DNA from: JAJYSO01 sp964586655
GTDB lineage: Bacteria > Bacteroidota > Bacteroidia > Flavobacteriales > Flavobacteriaceae
DNA length: 6,905 nt
Direction of reading: 5' to 3'
NCBI GenBank assembly: GCA_964586655.1
Contig: CAZPGY010000033.1
Coordinates: 1-6,905, forward strand
Shown here: piece after piece, positions 1 through 5,639 of the stretch
Layout: each line of letters begins with the position of its first letter
Position numbering within the stretch: position 1 is the first letter of the stretch
Program-made: the position numbers and the translations under genes
Notes under the pieces: generated by a model
What the model saw: the letters and a program-made list of their open reading frames with translations, nothing else
Told to the model about the DNA's origin: nothing
Database searches by the model: none

Positions 1-326
1 TGCACACCGATTTGGCATTGGCCGCCATAGATTTCACCGCCTCAGACTACAAAGTCGACTATCCTGACACGCACAATGAATGGCAACAGCTGGTGGAAAA
101 TCAGTATTTCATTACCCGAAAAATCAAACTTACACAAGCCCTTCAGGTCGATTATTCACAACGGAGCAGTTTTACAGTTTTTATGTGTGTTGCCGGAAAA
201 GTTCAAATTAACACCAAAAACGGATCGGCGAGCATCGACAAGGGGGAAACTCTTCTAATTCCCGCTTCCCTACCCGCTGTAGAGCTCGTTTCAGAAAAAG
301 CCGAACTCCTTGAAATATCCGTTTGA
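1..326 (+). CDS. manA: Mannose-6-phosphate isomerase, class I (C-terminal part, 5' truncated)
   Basis: This is the C-terminal end of a type I phosphomannose isomerase, the zinc enzyme that interconverts mannose 6-phosphate and fructose 6-phosphate in the cytoplasm. Its product feeds GDP-mannose and polysaccharide synthesis or mannose catabolism. The frame is open from the window edge (first full codon at base 3, reading HTDLALAAIDF) to a TGA at 324-326. The HTDLAL-x-AIDF stretch is typical of the junction before the C-terminal cupin domain in Bacteroidota ManA. It is followed by a cupin-like beta domain with FMCVAGKVQI and the KGETLLIPAS segment, which closes the family's jelly roll, and the protein ends in LLEISV. 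The catalytic zinc site lies in the missing N-terminal part. A TTG at base 12 could be taken as a start, but homology continues upstream of it, so the true start is outside the window. Paralogous cupin proteins are a less likely alternative. Confidence 0.88.
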   Translation, partial: HTDLALAAIDFTASDYKVDYPDTHNEWQQLVENQYFITRKIKLTQALQVDYSQRSSFTVFMCVAGKVQINTKNGSASIDKGETLLIPASLPAVELVSEKAELLEISV

Positions 327-432
327 TTTTAAACGGCACACGTGATTTTCTACTTAAAATTATCTCATTTTAAAACGGCCGACTCACACAAAACACTTAT
401 TTTTGAGGGTGGATTTTTAAATTCGTGTTGAC

Positions 433-459
433 ACTTAATACCAATTTGATTTATTAAGT
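433..459. repeat. 8-bp inverted repeat, 11-nt spacer
   Basis: ACTTAATA (433-440) and TATTAAGT (452-459) are perfect reverse complements around an 11-nt spacer. The stem is entirely A/T apart from one C-G pair and no U-tract follows, so it is a poor intrinsic terminator. It overlaps the possible TTTG promoter box at 445-448, so an operator role is conceivable. Confidence 0.4.
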
Positions 460-474
460 ATTGAACTATCTCTG
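445..474 (+). promoter_or_regulatory. Possible Bacteroidota-type promoter (TTTG / TATCTCTG)
   Basis: TTTG at 445-448 is followed after 18 bp by TATCTCTG at 467-474, one mismatch from the TAnnTTTG -7 consensus known for the primary sigma factor of Bacteroidota. It would start transcription roughly 225 bp before the DUF302 gene, giving a long leader. A second TAnnTTTG match, TAAGTTTG at 512-519, has no TTTG at the right distance upstream. The call rests on a short motif match in AT-rich DNA. Confidence 0.2.
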
Positions 475-537
475 TATGTCTAATGCGTATAATACCCAAA
501 AAGCCTTTCAATAAGTTTGATATTATACCCATGACTC

Positions 538-560
538 TTAAATAAAAGAGCCCTATTTAA
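538..560. repeat. 7-bp inverted repeat (TTAAATA / TATTTAA)
   Basis: TTAAATA (538-544) and TATTTAA (554-560) are perfect reverse complements around a 9-nt loop. Within the same stretch CTCTT and AAGAG can form a competing smaller stem. The stem is all A/T, so stability would be low. It could be part of a structured leader or simply AT-rich symmetry. Confidence 0.3.
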
Positions 561-705
561 TTTGGAATTGGCATCAATACTCAACCTCATTTATACTTCA
601 TTTTTGGTATAAGAAGCAACCCCGTCAACTTTTGTTTGCGGTAATTTTTTTTCGTTGTCAACACCATATTATCCCTTTTATTCGAAAAACTTTTAAAACA
701 AAATC

Positions 706-1092
706 ATGGACTACACTTTTTCCAAAACACTTGAAACAGATTTTGACAACGCCATCGCCAAAATCACATCCGCCCTCAAAGAGATCGGTTTTGGTATTGT
801 TTCAGAAATAGACCTCAAAAATACGTTTAAACAAAAGCTTGACGTTGACTTCAACCCTTATAAAATTCTCGGAGCATGTAGTCCATCCTTTGCCCATCAG
901 GCTCTTCAACTGGAGCCTAAAGTGGGGGCTATGATGCCATGCAATGTCATTGTTCGTCAAATTGCGGAAGGAACGGTTGAGGTTTCTGCCGTGGATCCGG
1001 TGGTTTCCTTAAAAGGTATTGAACATCAGGAATTGCACGAAATGCTTGCCGAAGTCAGGGAGCTTCTCAAAAAAACAATTAAAGAACTGTAA
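706..1092 (+). CDS. DUF302 domain-containing protein
   Basis: This 128-residue cytoplasmic protein consists of a single DUF302 domain, whose biochemical role is not established. The family signature is clear: GFGIVSEIDLKNTFK (residues 28-42), then DFNPYKILGACSP (48-60) and PKVGAMMPCNVIV (71-83). The two family cysteines sit in GACSP (Cys58) and PCNV (Cys79). A C-terminal helix (about 108-128) ends the protein. The length is normal for stand-alone members, and there is no signal peptide or membrane segment. The start is fixed by an in-frame TAA at 694-696 and by the family beginning close to this methionine. The leader is A-rich with no Shine-Dalgarno motif, as is usual in Bacteroidota. An MFS transporter gene follows 50 bp downstream on the same strand, suggesting co-transcription. 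Functional assignment beyond the domain is not possible from sequence alone. Confidence 0.92.
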   Translation: MDYTFSKTLETDFDNAIAKITSALKEIGFGIVSEIDLKNTFKQKLDVDFNPYKILGACSPSFAHQALQLEPKVGAMMPCNVIVRQIAEGTVEVSAVDPVVSLKGIEHQELHEMLAEVRELLKKTIKEL

Positions 1093-1094
1093 CC

Positions 1095-1102
1095 GGCGCG
1101 CC
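1095..1102. repeat. GC-only 8-bp palindrome (GGCGCGCC)
   Basis: A perfect palindrome of G and C only lies three bases after the DUF302 stop codon, in a 50-bp spacer that is otherwise AT-rich. It is too short with no loop to be a normal terminator hairpin. It may be chance, a protein-binding site or a methylation target. Confidence 0.5.
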
Positions 1103-1142
1103 CCTAATCAACAAACTTATCAGAACCTGATTATAAATTGAA

Positions 1143-2372
1143 ATGGCTGCCAAACAGGAGATCAAACTCGGTTTACAAGAAAATTGGAAGCAATTTACCC
1201 TATTGGTTATTGTCAATATGTTTGTTGGCGGAATGGTGGGCATGGAACGCAGTATTTTTCCACAGTTTGCCGAACTCGAGTTTGGAATGGCTTCCAAAAC
1301 TGCCATTCTTTCTTTTATTACTGCTTTCGGAATAGCCAAAGCTGCCGCCAATTACTACACCGGTAAACTTTCCAACAAATATGGACGGCGTCAATTGCTC
1401 TTGATGGGCTGGTTGATTGCGTTGCCCATTCCCTTTATGCTAATTTATGCGCCGAGTTGGTCTTGGGTCATCGCGGCCAATGTGTTATTGGGGGTCAATC
1501 AAGGACTTACTTGGAGCAGTACGGTGGTCATGAAAGTGGACTTGGTTGGCGAGAAAGACCGTGGTTTGGCCACGGGAATTAATGAGTTTTCGGGGTATTT
1601 TGCGGTAGGTATTGTCGCTTTCTTGTCGGCTTATGTTGCCAATCATTACGGCATCACCCCCTACCCTTTTTATATTGGCATTTTTCTTACGATCGTCGGA
1701 TTGCTGCTGACTATCCTCTGGGTTCGAGATACTCGTGCTTTTGTCGATAAAGAGAGTGAAACCAATAAAACTGAGGAGCTGGGGAATATCTTTATGGAAA
1801 CCACCTTTAAAAACAAAACCTTGAGTGCGGTTTCTCAAGCCGGTCTCATCAACAACCTCAACGACGGAATGATTTGGGGATTACTGCCCATTTTACTGGT
1901 ATCCTTGCATTTTGACAATGAACACATTGGCATTATCACGGCTATTTACCCTGCCGTGTGGGGAATCGGGCAGCTTTTTACCGGAAAAATGGGGGATCAT
2001 TTCGCCAAAAAAAAGATGTTGTTTTGGGGAATGCTTTTGGAAGGATTGGCTATTATCGGACTGCCTTTTACTGACAATTTTTATCTCTTGATGGGGCTAT
2101 CGGCCTTACTCGGAATTGGAACGGCCTTGGTTTATCCCACTTTTCTATCTACCATTGCCGACGCAACTTCTCCTAAACAACGAGCGGAAAGCATTGGTAC
2201 TTTCCGACTGTGGCGAGATTTGGGATATGCTTTTGGCGCCGTCATTGCCGGGGTTATCGCAGATTTATTGGGGGTTGAATATGCCATTTTTATTGTAGGA
2301 ACCATCACCCTGCTCTCCGCTGGAATTATCAAGACGAGAATGCCGCATAAAATTAAACAGCTCAAAGCCTAA
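1143..2372 (+). CDS. MFS transporter, 12 transmembrane segments
   Basis: This 409-residue inner-membrane protein belongs to the major facilitator superfamily of secondary transporters. Hydrophobic stretches are spaced as two six-helix halves joined by a hydrophilic loop at about residues 195-230. The MFS motif A appears between helices 2 and 3 as GKLSNKYGRRQ (74-84) and again in the second half as GKMGDHFAKKK (281-291). A further conserved segment, R355-L-W-R-D-L-G-Y362, lies before the penultimate helices and recurs in a group of uncharacterised bacterial MFS proteins. Acidic and polar residues in helices, such as Glu35 and Glu148, could take part in proton coupling; that is inference. The start is set by an in-frame TAA at 1134-1136. 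Length and topology are complete. The gene follows the DUF302 gene by 50 bp, so both are probably expressed together. Substrate and direction of transport cannot be deduced; efflux or uptake of a small molecule are both possible. Confidence 0.92.
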   Translation: MAAKQEIKLGLQENWKQFTLLVIVNMFVGGMVGMERSIFPQFAELEFGMASKTAILSFITAFGIAKAAANYYTGKLSNKYGRRQLLLMGWLIALPIPFMLIYAPSWSWVIAANVLLGVNQGLTWSSTVVMKVDLVGEKDRGLATGINEFSGYFAVGIVAFLSAYVANHYGITPYPFYIGIFLTIVGLLLTILWVRDTRAFVDKESETNKTEELGNIFMETTFKNKTLSAVSQAGLINNLNDGMIWGLLPILLVSLHFDNEHIGIITAIYPAVWGIGQLFTGKMGDHFAKKKMLFWGMLLEGLAIIGLPFTDNFYLLMGLSALLGIGTALVYPTFLSTIADATSPKQRAESIGTFRLWRDLGYAFGAVIAGVIADLLGVEYAIFIVGTITLLSAGIIKTRMPHKIKQLKA

Positions 2373-2381
2373 ATCCTTATT

Positions 2382-2399
2382 GACTTATCCAAATAAGTT
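2382..2399 (+). terminator. Weak hairpin after the MFS gene
   Basis: ACTTAT (2383-2388) and ATAAGT (2393-2398) form a six-pair stem, seven with a G-T closing pair, around a CCAA loop. It begins ten bases after the transporter's TAA, the right place for a terminator. The stem is AT-rich and only a short pyrimidine stretch follows, so termination efficiency is doubtful. Confidence 0.3.
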
Positions 2400-2821
2400 C
2401 CGTAACTCTGTATTCTAATTTACAGTATTATAAACCTATTCAAAGGAGAAAATATACTTGATCGTGGGGATACTTTTAAAAATGATGATGGCCGCAAGAC
2501 CCATTTAGTTGATTTAGAGCTACATAACATCTTTAAACACAAAAAAAATGCGGACACGAAGGGGATGGTTTTATCTATGGTGCTGTTTGTTTTATACGGA
2601 AATGATTATTGAAATAAACTAAATAGCTGGTCGTGGTAGTGACGGCATTGCTTTGCGCGGTTTCTTGTCTTTTTGGGTCGGTAGCGGTGTAACAAAACCG
2701 GATCGTGCCAGGGTTTGGCCGGTTATCATGATTTTTTGGGGAGGTTGAGGAGGTTATTTTTTCTTTGTTGGAGCTGCATGAGGGGTTAAAGCCAAGGAAA
2801 ATTAGTGGGGATTGGAAGTAA

Positions 2822-2962
2822 AGTAATATAACCGTTAAAACGGCTATCAACGGATACAAGAAGTTGAAGAATAGACCGAAAAAGCGATATGGCTTTGGTT
2901 CACCTACTGAGCGTATGGAAAATTTATTGTTTAATCAGTAAAATGTTGCATTTGTGCCTTGA
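2822..2962 (+). pseudogene. IS30-family transposase remnant (C-terminal end only)
   Basis: The frame starting at 2822 reads, after an upstream TAA at 2819, a stretch ending in the sequence KNRPKKRYGFGSP (codons 2867-2905). This is the characteristic N-x-R-P-[KR]-K-x-[YFL]-G-[FY]-x-[TS]-P motif near the C-terminus of IS30-family DDE transposases. It continues with ERMENLLFNQ, then an in-frame TAA at 2939-2941, then NVAFVP and TGA at 2960-2962. Bacteroidota members commonly end in a LLFNQ-x-VAF-x-T-like tail, so the internal stop looks like an inserted or mutated codon close to the natural end. The DDE catalytic core and N-terminal DNA-binding domain are absent upstream. The element is therefore dead. 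The sequence at 2960-2984 (CCGCC then GGCGG) may be part of the old right end of the insertion sequence. Confidence 0.65.
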
Positions 2963-2964
2963 AT

Positions 2965-2984
2965 CCGCCAATTAAATAGGGCGG
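2965..2984. repeat. CCGCC / GGCGG inverted repeat at possible IS end
   Basis: CCGCC (2965-2969) and GGCGG (2980-2984) can pair across a ten-base AT-rich loop. It lies immediately after the last stop of the transposase remnant, where the right terminal inverted repeat of an IS30-type element is expected. No matching left end was found in the window. Confidence 0.3.
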
Positions 2985-3004
2985 TGAAGCCAGAAACTGA
3001 AGCG

Positions 3005-3037
3005 GGTCTATATTAATTGTCATTACGATATTAGACC
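3005..3037. repeat. Imperfect inverted repeat GGTCTA / TAGACC
   Basis: GGTCTA (3005-3010) is the reverse complement of TAGACC (3032-3037). The arms extend inward as TAT against ATAT with one bulged base, around a loop of about 14 nt. It lies about 135 bp upstream of the amidohydrolase start and could be an operator or a leftover structure from the decayed insertion. Confidence 0.35.
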
Positions 3038-3083
3038 TAAATATTGAGTTCATATATATTTCATTTTCGTATTAACGCAGAGA

Positions 3084-3118
3084 TTTGTAGTTTTAACAGA
3101 AAGATTGGTCTATTTTTA
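3084..3118 (+). promoter_or_regulatory. Possible promoter of the amidohydrolase-racemase operon
   Basis: TTTG at 3084-3087 and TATTTTTA at 3111-3118 resemble the TTTG and TAnnTTTG boxes of Bacteroidota promoters, with one mismatch and a spacer of 23 bp, at the long end of what is usual. Transcription would begin about 45-50 bp before the ATG at 3172, which fits the gene. The match is weak in AT-rich DNA. Confidence 0.25.
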
Positions 3119-3171
3119 AGGTTGCTTCCGTATTACCCATTTCATGCAAACAGACTTAAAACAGACAAAAC

Positions 3172-4302
3172 ATGAAACTTCAAAAAATTCGTCATCACCT
3201 GCACCAACACCCTGAAGTCTCCGGTGAGGAGCAAGAAACGGCCCAATTTATAAAAGAAAAACTCAAAGCCCTCGGCCTCAAAAAAATTTACGATAATTTT
3301 TTTAGTCATGCTTTATTGGCCGAAATCGACAGTGGGAAGGCAGGGAAAACAATACTTTTCCGCTGTGAACTGGACGCCTTGCCCATTCAGGAAACCAATG
3401 ACAATTTAGACTACAAATCGGTTAGGGACGGAATAAGTCATAAATGTGGGCACGACGGCCACATGACCATGTTGCTGGGGTTGGCAGAAAAGTTGACACA
3501 AACCCCACCTCAACAAGGGAAAATATACTTTCTCTTTCAACCTTCCGAAGAAAACGGACAAGGTGCCAAGGGAGTTTTGGCATCCAAAATATTGGCCGAT
3601 AAGGACATCGATTTCGTCTTTGCCCTGCACAATGTGCCCGGGTTTCCCATGGGCAGTATTGTGTGTAAACCCGGTACTTTTACGCCTTCCGTAGAGAGTT
3701 TGGAGATTTGCTTGGACGGAAAAACCAGCCATGCCGGAATGCCGGAAAAAGGGGTGAATCCCGCTTCAGCAATTGCAAAATTGATTGGATATTATCAAAG
3801 CTTGCACCAGCCTGATCCCGATCAAGAAGATTATTTTCTGTCCACGCCCATTCTAATCGATATGGGAAAATCGGCTTATGGCACTGCTGCCGGACACGGG
3901 AAAATGGGATATACGTTTAGGGCTTATGACCACGATTTTTTCACACAACGCAAAGCCGAAATTGAAAAACAGAGTCGTACATTGATTACGGAAACCCAAG
4001 GACTTGCGAGCTGCTTGACCTGGAAAGAAGGCTTTGAAGCCAATGCAAACAATGAGGAAGCCTATAAACTGATCAAAAAAGCAGCCGCTCACAACAGCTT
4101 TAAATTTATAGAGAAAGAAAAGCCTTTCCCCTGGGGAGAAGATTTTGGTGCCTTGACTCAGCAATTTCCCGGTGCAATGTTTGGCTTGGGATCAGGAGAA
4201 AAGCAGCCCGAATTGCACAACCCCGACTTTGATTTTCCCGACGAACTGCTCAACAAAGGCATCACTATGTTTTATACACTCGCAAAAATGATCAATTTAT
4301 GA
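3172..4302 (+). CDS. M20-family amidohydrolase / metallopeptidase
   Basis: This 376-residue cytoplasmic enzyme belongs to the M20 amidohydrolase group (M20D-like), which hydrolyses N-acyl amino acids, amino-acid conjugates or small peptides using a metal centre. It opens with the HLHQHPEVSGEE segment (residues 9-20). The metal-ligand pattern follows: HKCGHDGH (90-97, ligands Cys92 and His94), the Glu pair in PSEEN (Glu126-Glu127), His153 in ALHN, and His349 in ELHNPDF near the C-terminus. SHAG (186-189), in the lid or dimerisation domain, carries the family histidine. The usual MHACGHDGH is SHKCGHDGH here, a conservative variant. The length is slightly short for the family (about 380-400) because the N-terminus starts directly at the first helix. 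An in-frame TAA at 3157-3159 excludes an earlier start, and no signal peptide is seen. Its TGA overlaps the ATG of the racemase gene by 4 bp, indicating translational coupling. Substrate unknown; carboxypeptidase-, hippurate- and IAA-conjugate-type annotations are all possible. Confidence 0.92.
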   Translation: MKLQKIRHHLHQHPEVSGEEQETAQFIKEKLKALGLKKIYDNFFSHALLAEIDSGKAGKTILFRCELDALPIQETNDNLDYKSVRDGISHKCGHDGHMTMLLGLAEKLTQTPPQQGKIYFLFQPSEENGQGAKGVLASKILADKDIDFVFALHNVPGFPMGSIVCKPGTFTPSVESLEICLDGKTSHAGMPEKGVNPASAIAKLIGYYQSLHQPDPDQEDYFLSTPILIDMGKSAYGTAAGHGKMGYTFRAYDHDFFTQRKAEIEKQSRTLITETQGLASCLTWKEGFEANANNEEAYKLIKKAAAHNSFKFIEKEKPFPWGEDFGALTQQFPGAMFGLGSGEKQPELHNPDFDFPDELLNKGITMFYTLAKMINL

Positions 4303-5453
4303 TTACCAATCACAGCTCTTATATCGAACTCGACAAAAAAGCTTTGGCCAATAACATCAAATTTATCGATCAACTGATTGATGATAAAACCAAACTCTCC
4401 TGTGTGGTCAAAGGCAATGCGTATGGCCATGGAATCAAACAAATGATTCCCGCTTTACAGGCACTGGGGGTCGATCATTTCTCGGTATTCAGTTCTTATG
4501 AAGCCCAACAGGCTTTTCAAGTTATTGACAAGGATTCAACAATTATGATCATGGGCGATATTTCACCTCAGCATCGGTCATGGGTGGTGGAAAATGAGAT
4601 TGATTATTTTATTTACAACCCGGAAAGTGTGGTCAATTTTATTGAAGAAGCCCAAAAACAAGATCAGAAAATAAATATTCATATTGAATTGGAAACCGGG
4701 ATGCACCGCCACGGATTTGAAGAAGAAAATTGGGATGATTTGATTGATACTTTAAAAGAAAACCGAGAATACATCAACCTAAAAGGAATTTGCACCCATT
4801 TTGCCGGAGCCGAGAGCAGTGCCAATTACAAGCGTATTCAAGACCAGCAAAAAGTATTTATGAAAGGGGTAAGAAAGTTTAAAAACGCAGGCTTAAAGCC
4901 CGAAAAACTGCATGTGTCCTGTAGCGCAGCCATTATTGCTTACCCCGATTGGAATTTAGATATGGTGCGAATAGGAATTTTACAGTATGGGCTGTGGCCG
5001 AGCAAGGAGAGTCAGCTGACTTATGAACTGAAATATCACACCGGCATGAATTTGAAAAGCGTACTGAGCTGGCGGTCTGCCATCATGGAAATCAAACATG
5101 TTAAACCCGGAGAGTATATTGGCTACGGCAACTCCTTTCTTGCTGAACGTCCCATGAAAATCGCCAGTGTACCGGTGGGTTACGGCTATGGTTTCAGTCG
5201 CACTTTAAGCAATACCGGTCGGGTGCTGATCAAAGGAAAGCGCCTGCCGGTGGTGGGGATGGTCAATATGAATATGATGATGATTAAAGTGTCGGATGTC
5301 GATGTAGATATTGGCGATCGTGTTACCCTGATTGGTCGTGACGGAGACCAGCAAATCCATGTCACCTATTTTGGGAATTTAAGCGATCAGCTGAATTATG
5401 AATTACTCACGCGATTGGACAAAAGTATTCCACGCGAGTTTCAGGAGGAATGA
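4299..5453 (+). CDS. alr: Alanine racemase family enzyme, PLP-dependent
   Basis: This 384-residue enzyme has the two-domain fold of alanine racemases, which interconvert L- and D-alanine (or related amino acids) with PLP. The N-terminal barrel carries VVKGNAYGHG with the PLP lysine Lys38. Arg137 lies in ETGMHRHGF, His167 in THFAGAES and Arg224 in VRIGILQYG, matching the PLP-contacting residues of Alr. The C-terminal beta domain has GEYIGYGNSF with the second catalytic base Tyr276, then VGYGYGFSR. The motif usually read as [CS]-M-D is NMN here (323-325), so the common aspartate is an asparagine, and the THFA-x-AD aspartate is Glu172. Length is normal. The start overlaps the M20 gene by 4 bp, so it is probably translated by re-initiation. 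Bacteroidota generally make cell-wall D-alanine with a MurF-Alr fusion, so this separate copy may serve catabolism or another amino acid; that is inference. Family assignment is firm, substrate is not. Confidence 0.88.
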   Translation: MITNHSSYIELDKKALANNIKFIDQLIDDKTKLSCVVKGNAYGHGIKQMIPALQALGVDHFSVFSSYEAQQAFQVIDKDSTIMIMGDISPQHRSWVVENEIDYFIYNPESVVNFIEEAQKQDQKINIHIELETGMHRHGFEEENWDDLIDTLKENREYINLKGICTHFAGAESSANYKRIQDQQKVFMKGVRKFKNAGLKPEKLHVSCSAAIIAYPDWNLDMVRIGILQYGLWPSKESQLTYELKYHTGMNLKSVLSWRSAIMEIKHVKPGEYIGYGNSFLAERPMKIASVPVGYGYGFSRTLSNTGRVLIKGKRLPVVGMVNMNMMMIKVSDVDVDIGDRVTLIGRDGDQQIHVTYFGNLSDQLNYELLTRLDKSIPREFQEE

Positions 5454-5455
5454 AG

Positions 5456-5469
5456 TTCAAGGACTTGAA
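5456..5469. repeat. Perfect 6-bp inverted repeat TTCAAG-GA-CTTGAA
   Basis: Two bases after the racemase stop codon, TTCAAG (5456-5461) faces CTTGAA (5464-5469) across two bases. The spacer is too short for a stable hairpin and no T-run follows, so a protein-binding site or chance is likelier than a terminator. Confidence 0.35.
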
Positions 5470-5639
5470 GGTGGAATATAAATCTTTAGACTAGTTAACA
5501 AATATAATTGATATAAAATATTCAGGCTCTATGCGTTATGCCTTGTCAATTTCTTGAGGTATATTCAACCACAATTTTAAAATAAACCCCTTATTTCTCT
5601 CCATAATTCCCGATATTGTTGCTTCTAAAATAATGATCT

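Larger units (their letters stand above)
425..664. repeat. 9-bp perfect inverted repeat flanking an AT-rich segment
   Basis: GTGTTGACA at 425-433 is the exact reverse complement of TGTCAACAC at 656-664. A third copy of the GTCAAC core sits at 624-629. Just inside these, ATACCAA at 438-444 is matched by TTGGTAT at 604-610. The nested arrangement resembles the ends of a small non-autonomous element or a set of operator half-sites. No target-site duplication was identified, so this is a structural observation only. Confidence 0.35.
327..705. other. AT-rich intergenic region with inverted repeats, no gene
   Basis: No convincing reading frame is present in this 379-bp gap between the manA stop and the DUF302 start. 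It is strongly AT-rich. It begins with two near-identical copies of a TTTTAAACGGC motif (327-337, and 368-379 with one extra A). It then holds several inverted repeats: 433-440 with 452-459, 538-544 with 554-560, 523-529 with 606-612, and 425-433 with 656-664. It most likely carries the end of the manA transcript and the promoter of the DUF302-MFS pair. The density of dyads also leaves room for a small non-coding, MITE-like repeat element. Confidence 0.6.
2373..3171. other. 800-bp intergenic region of decayed DNA
   Basis: No intact gene is visible. The stretch holds a weak hairpin just after the transporter (2382-2399), short open fragments without recognisable family, and the tail of an IS30-type transposase (2822-2962). 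One fragment is open from about 2406 to a TGA shortly before 2614 and reads DRGDTFKNDDGRKTHLVDL in its middle; another is open from 2623 to 2748; a third runs from 2732 to 2821 and is in the same frame as the transposase remnant. None has a plausible start, and I do not recognise the first three. Bases 2630-2820 are noticeably G-rich on the + strand compared with the surroundings. The final 170 bp, from about 3000, are AT-rich and probably contain the promoter of the amidohydrolase gene. The pattern suggests an old insertion site that has been eroding. Confidence 0.6.

Noticed and set aside
428..493. Sigma70-like TTGACA at 428-433 and TATAAT at 488-493
   Set aside because: The boxes are 54 bp apart, far beyond the usual 16-18 bp spacer, and the primary sigma factor of Bacteroidota does not use this consensus.
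1079..1351. Minus-strand open frame across the DUF302-MFS junction
   Set aside because: It is antisense to the MFS N-terminus and DUF302 end, with no family features; the + strand genes explain the region fully.
2575..2859. 94-codon open frame on the minus strand
   Set aside because: It has no recognisable family, a low-complexity composition rich in Ser, Thr and Asn, and lies antisense to decayed + strand fragments and the IS30 remnant. It looks like a chance frame.
3406..3732. Minus-strand 108-codon frame inside the amidohydrolase gene
   Set aside because: It is the shadow of a strongly supported M20 gene whose catalytic motifs lie on the + strand.
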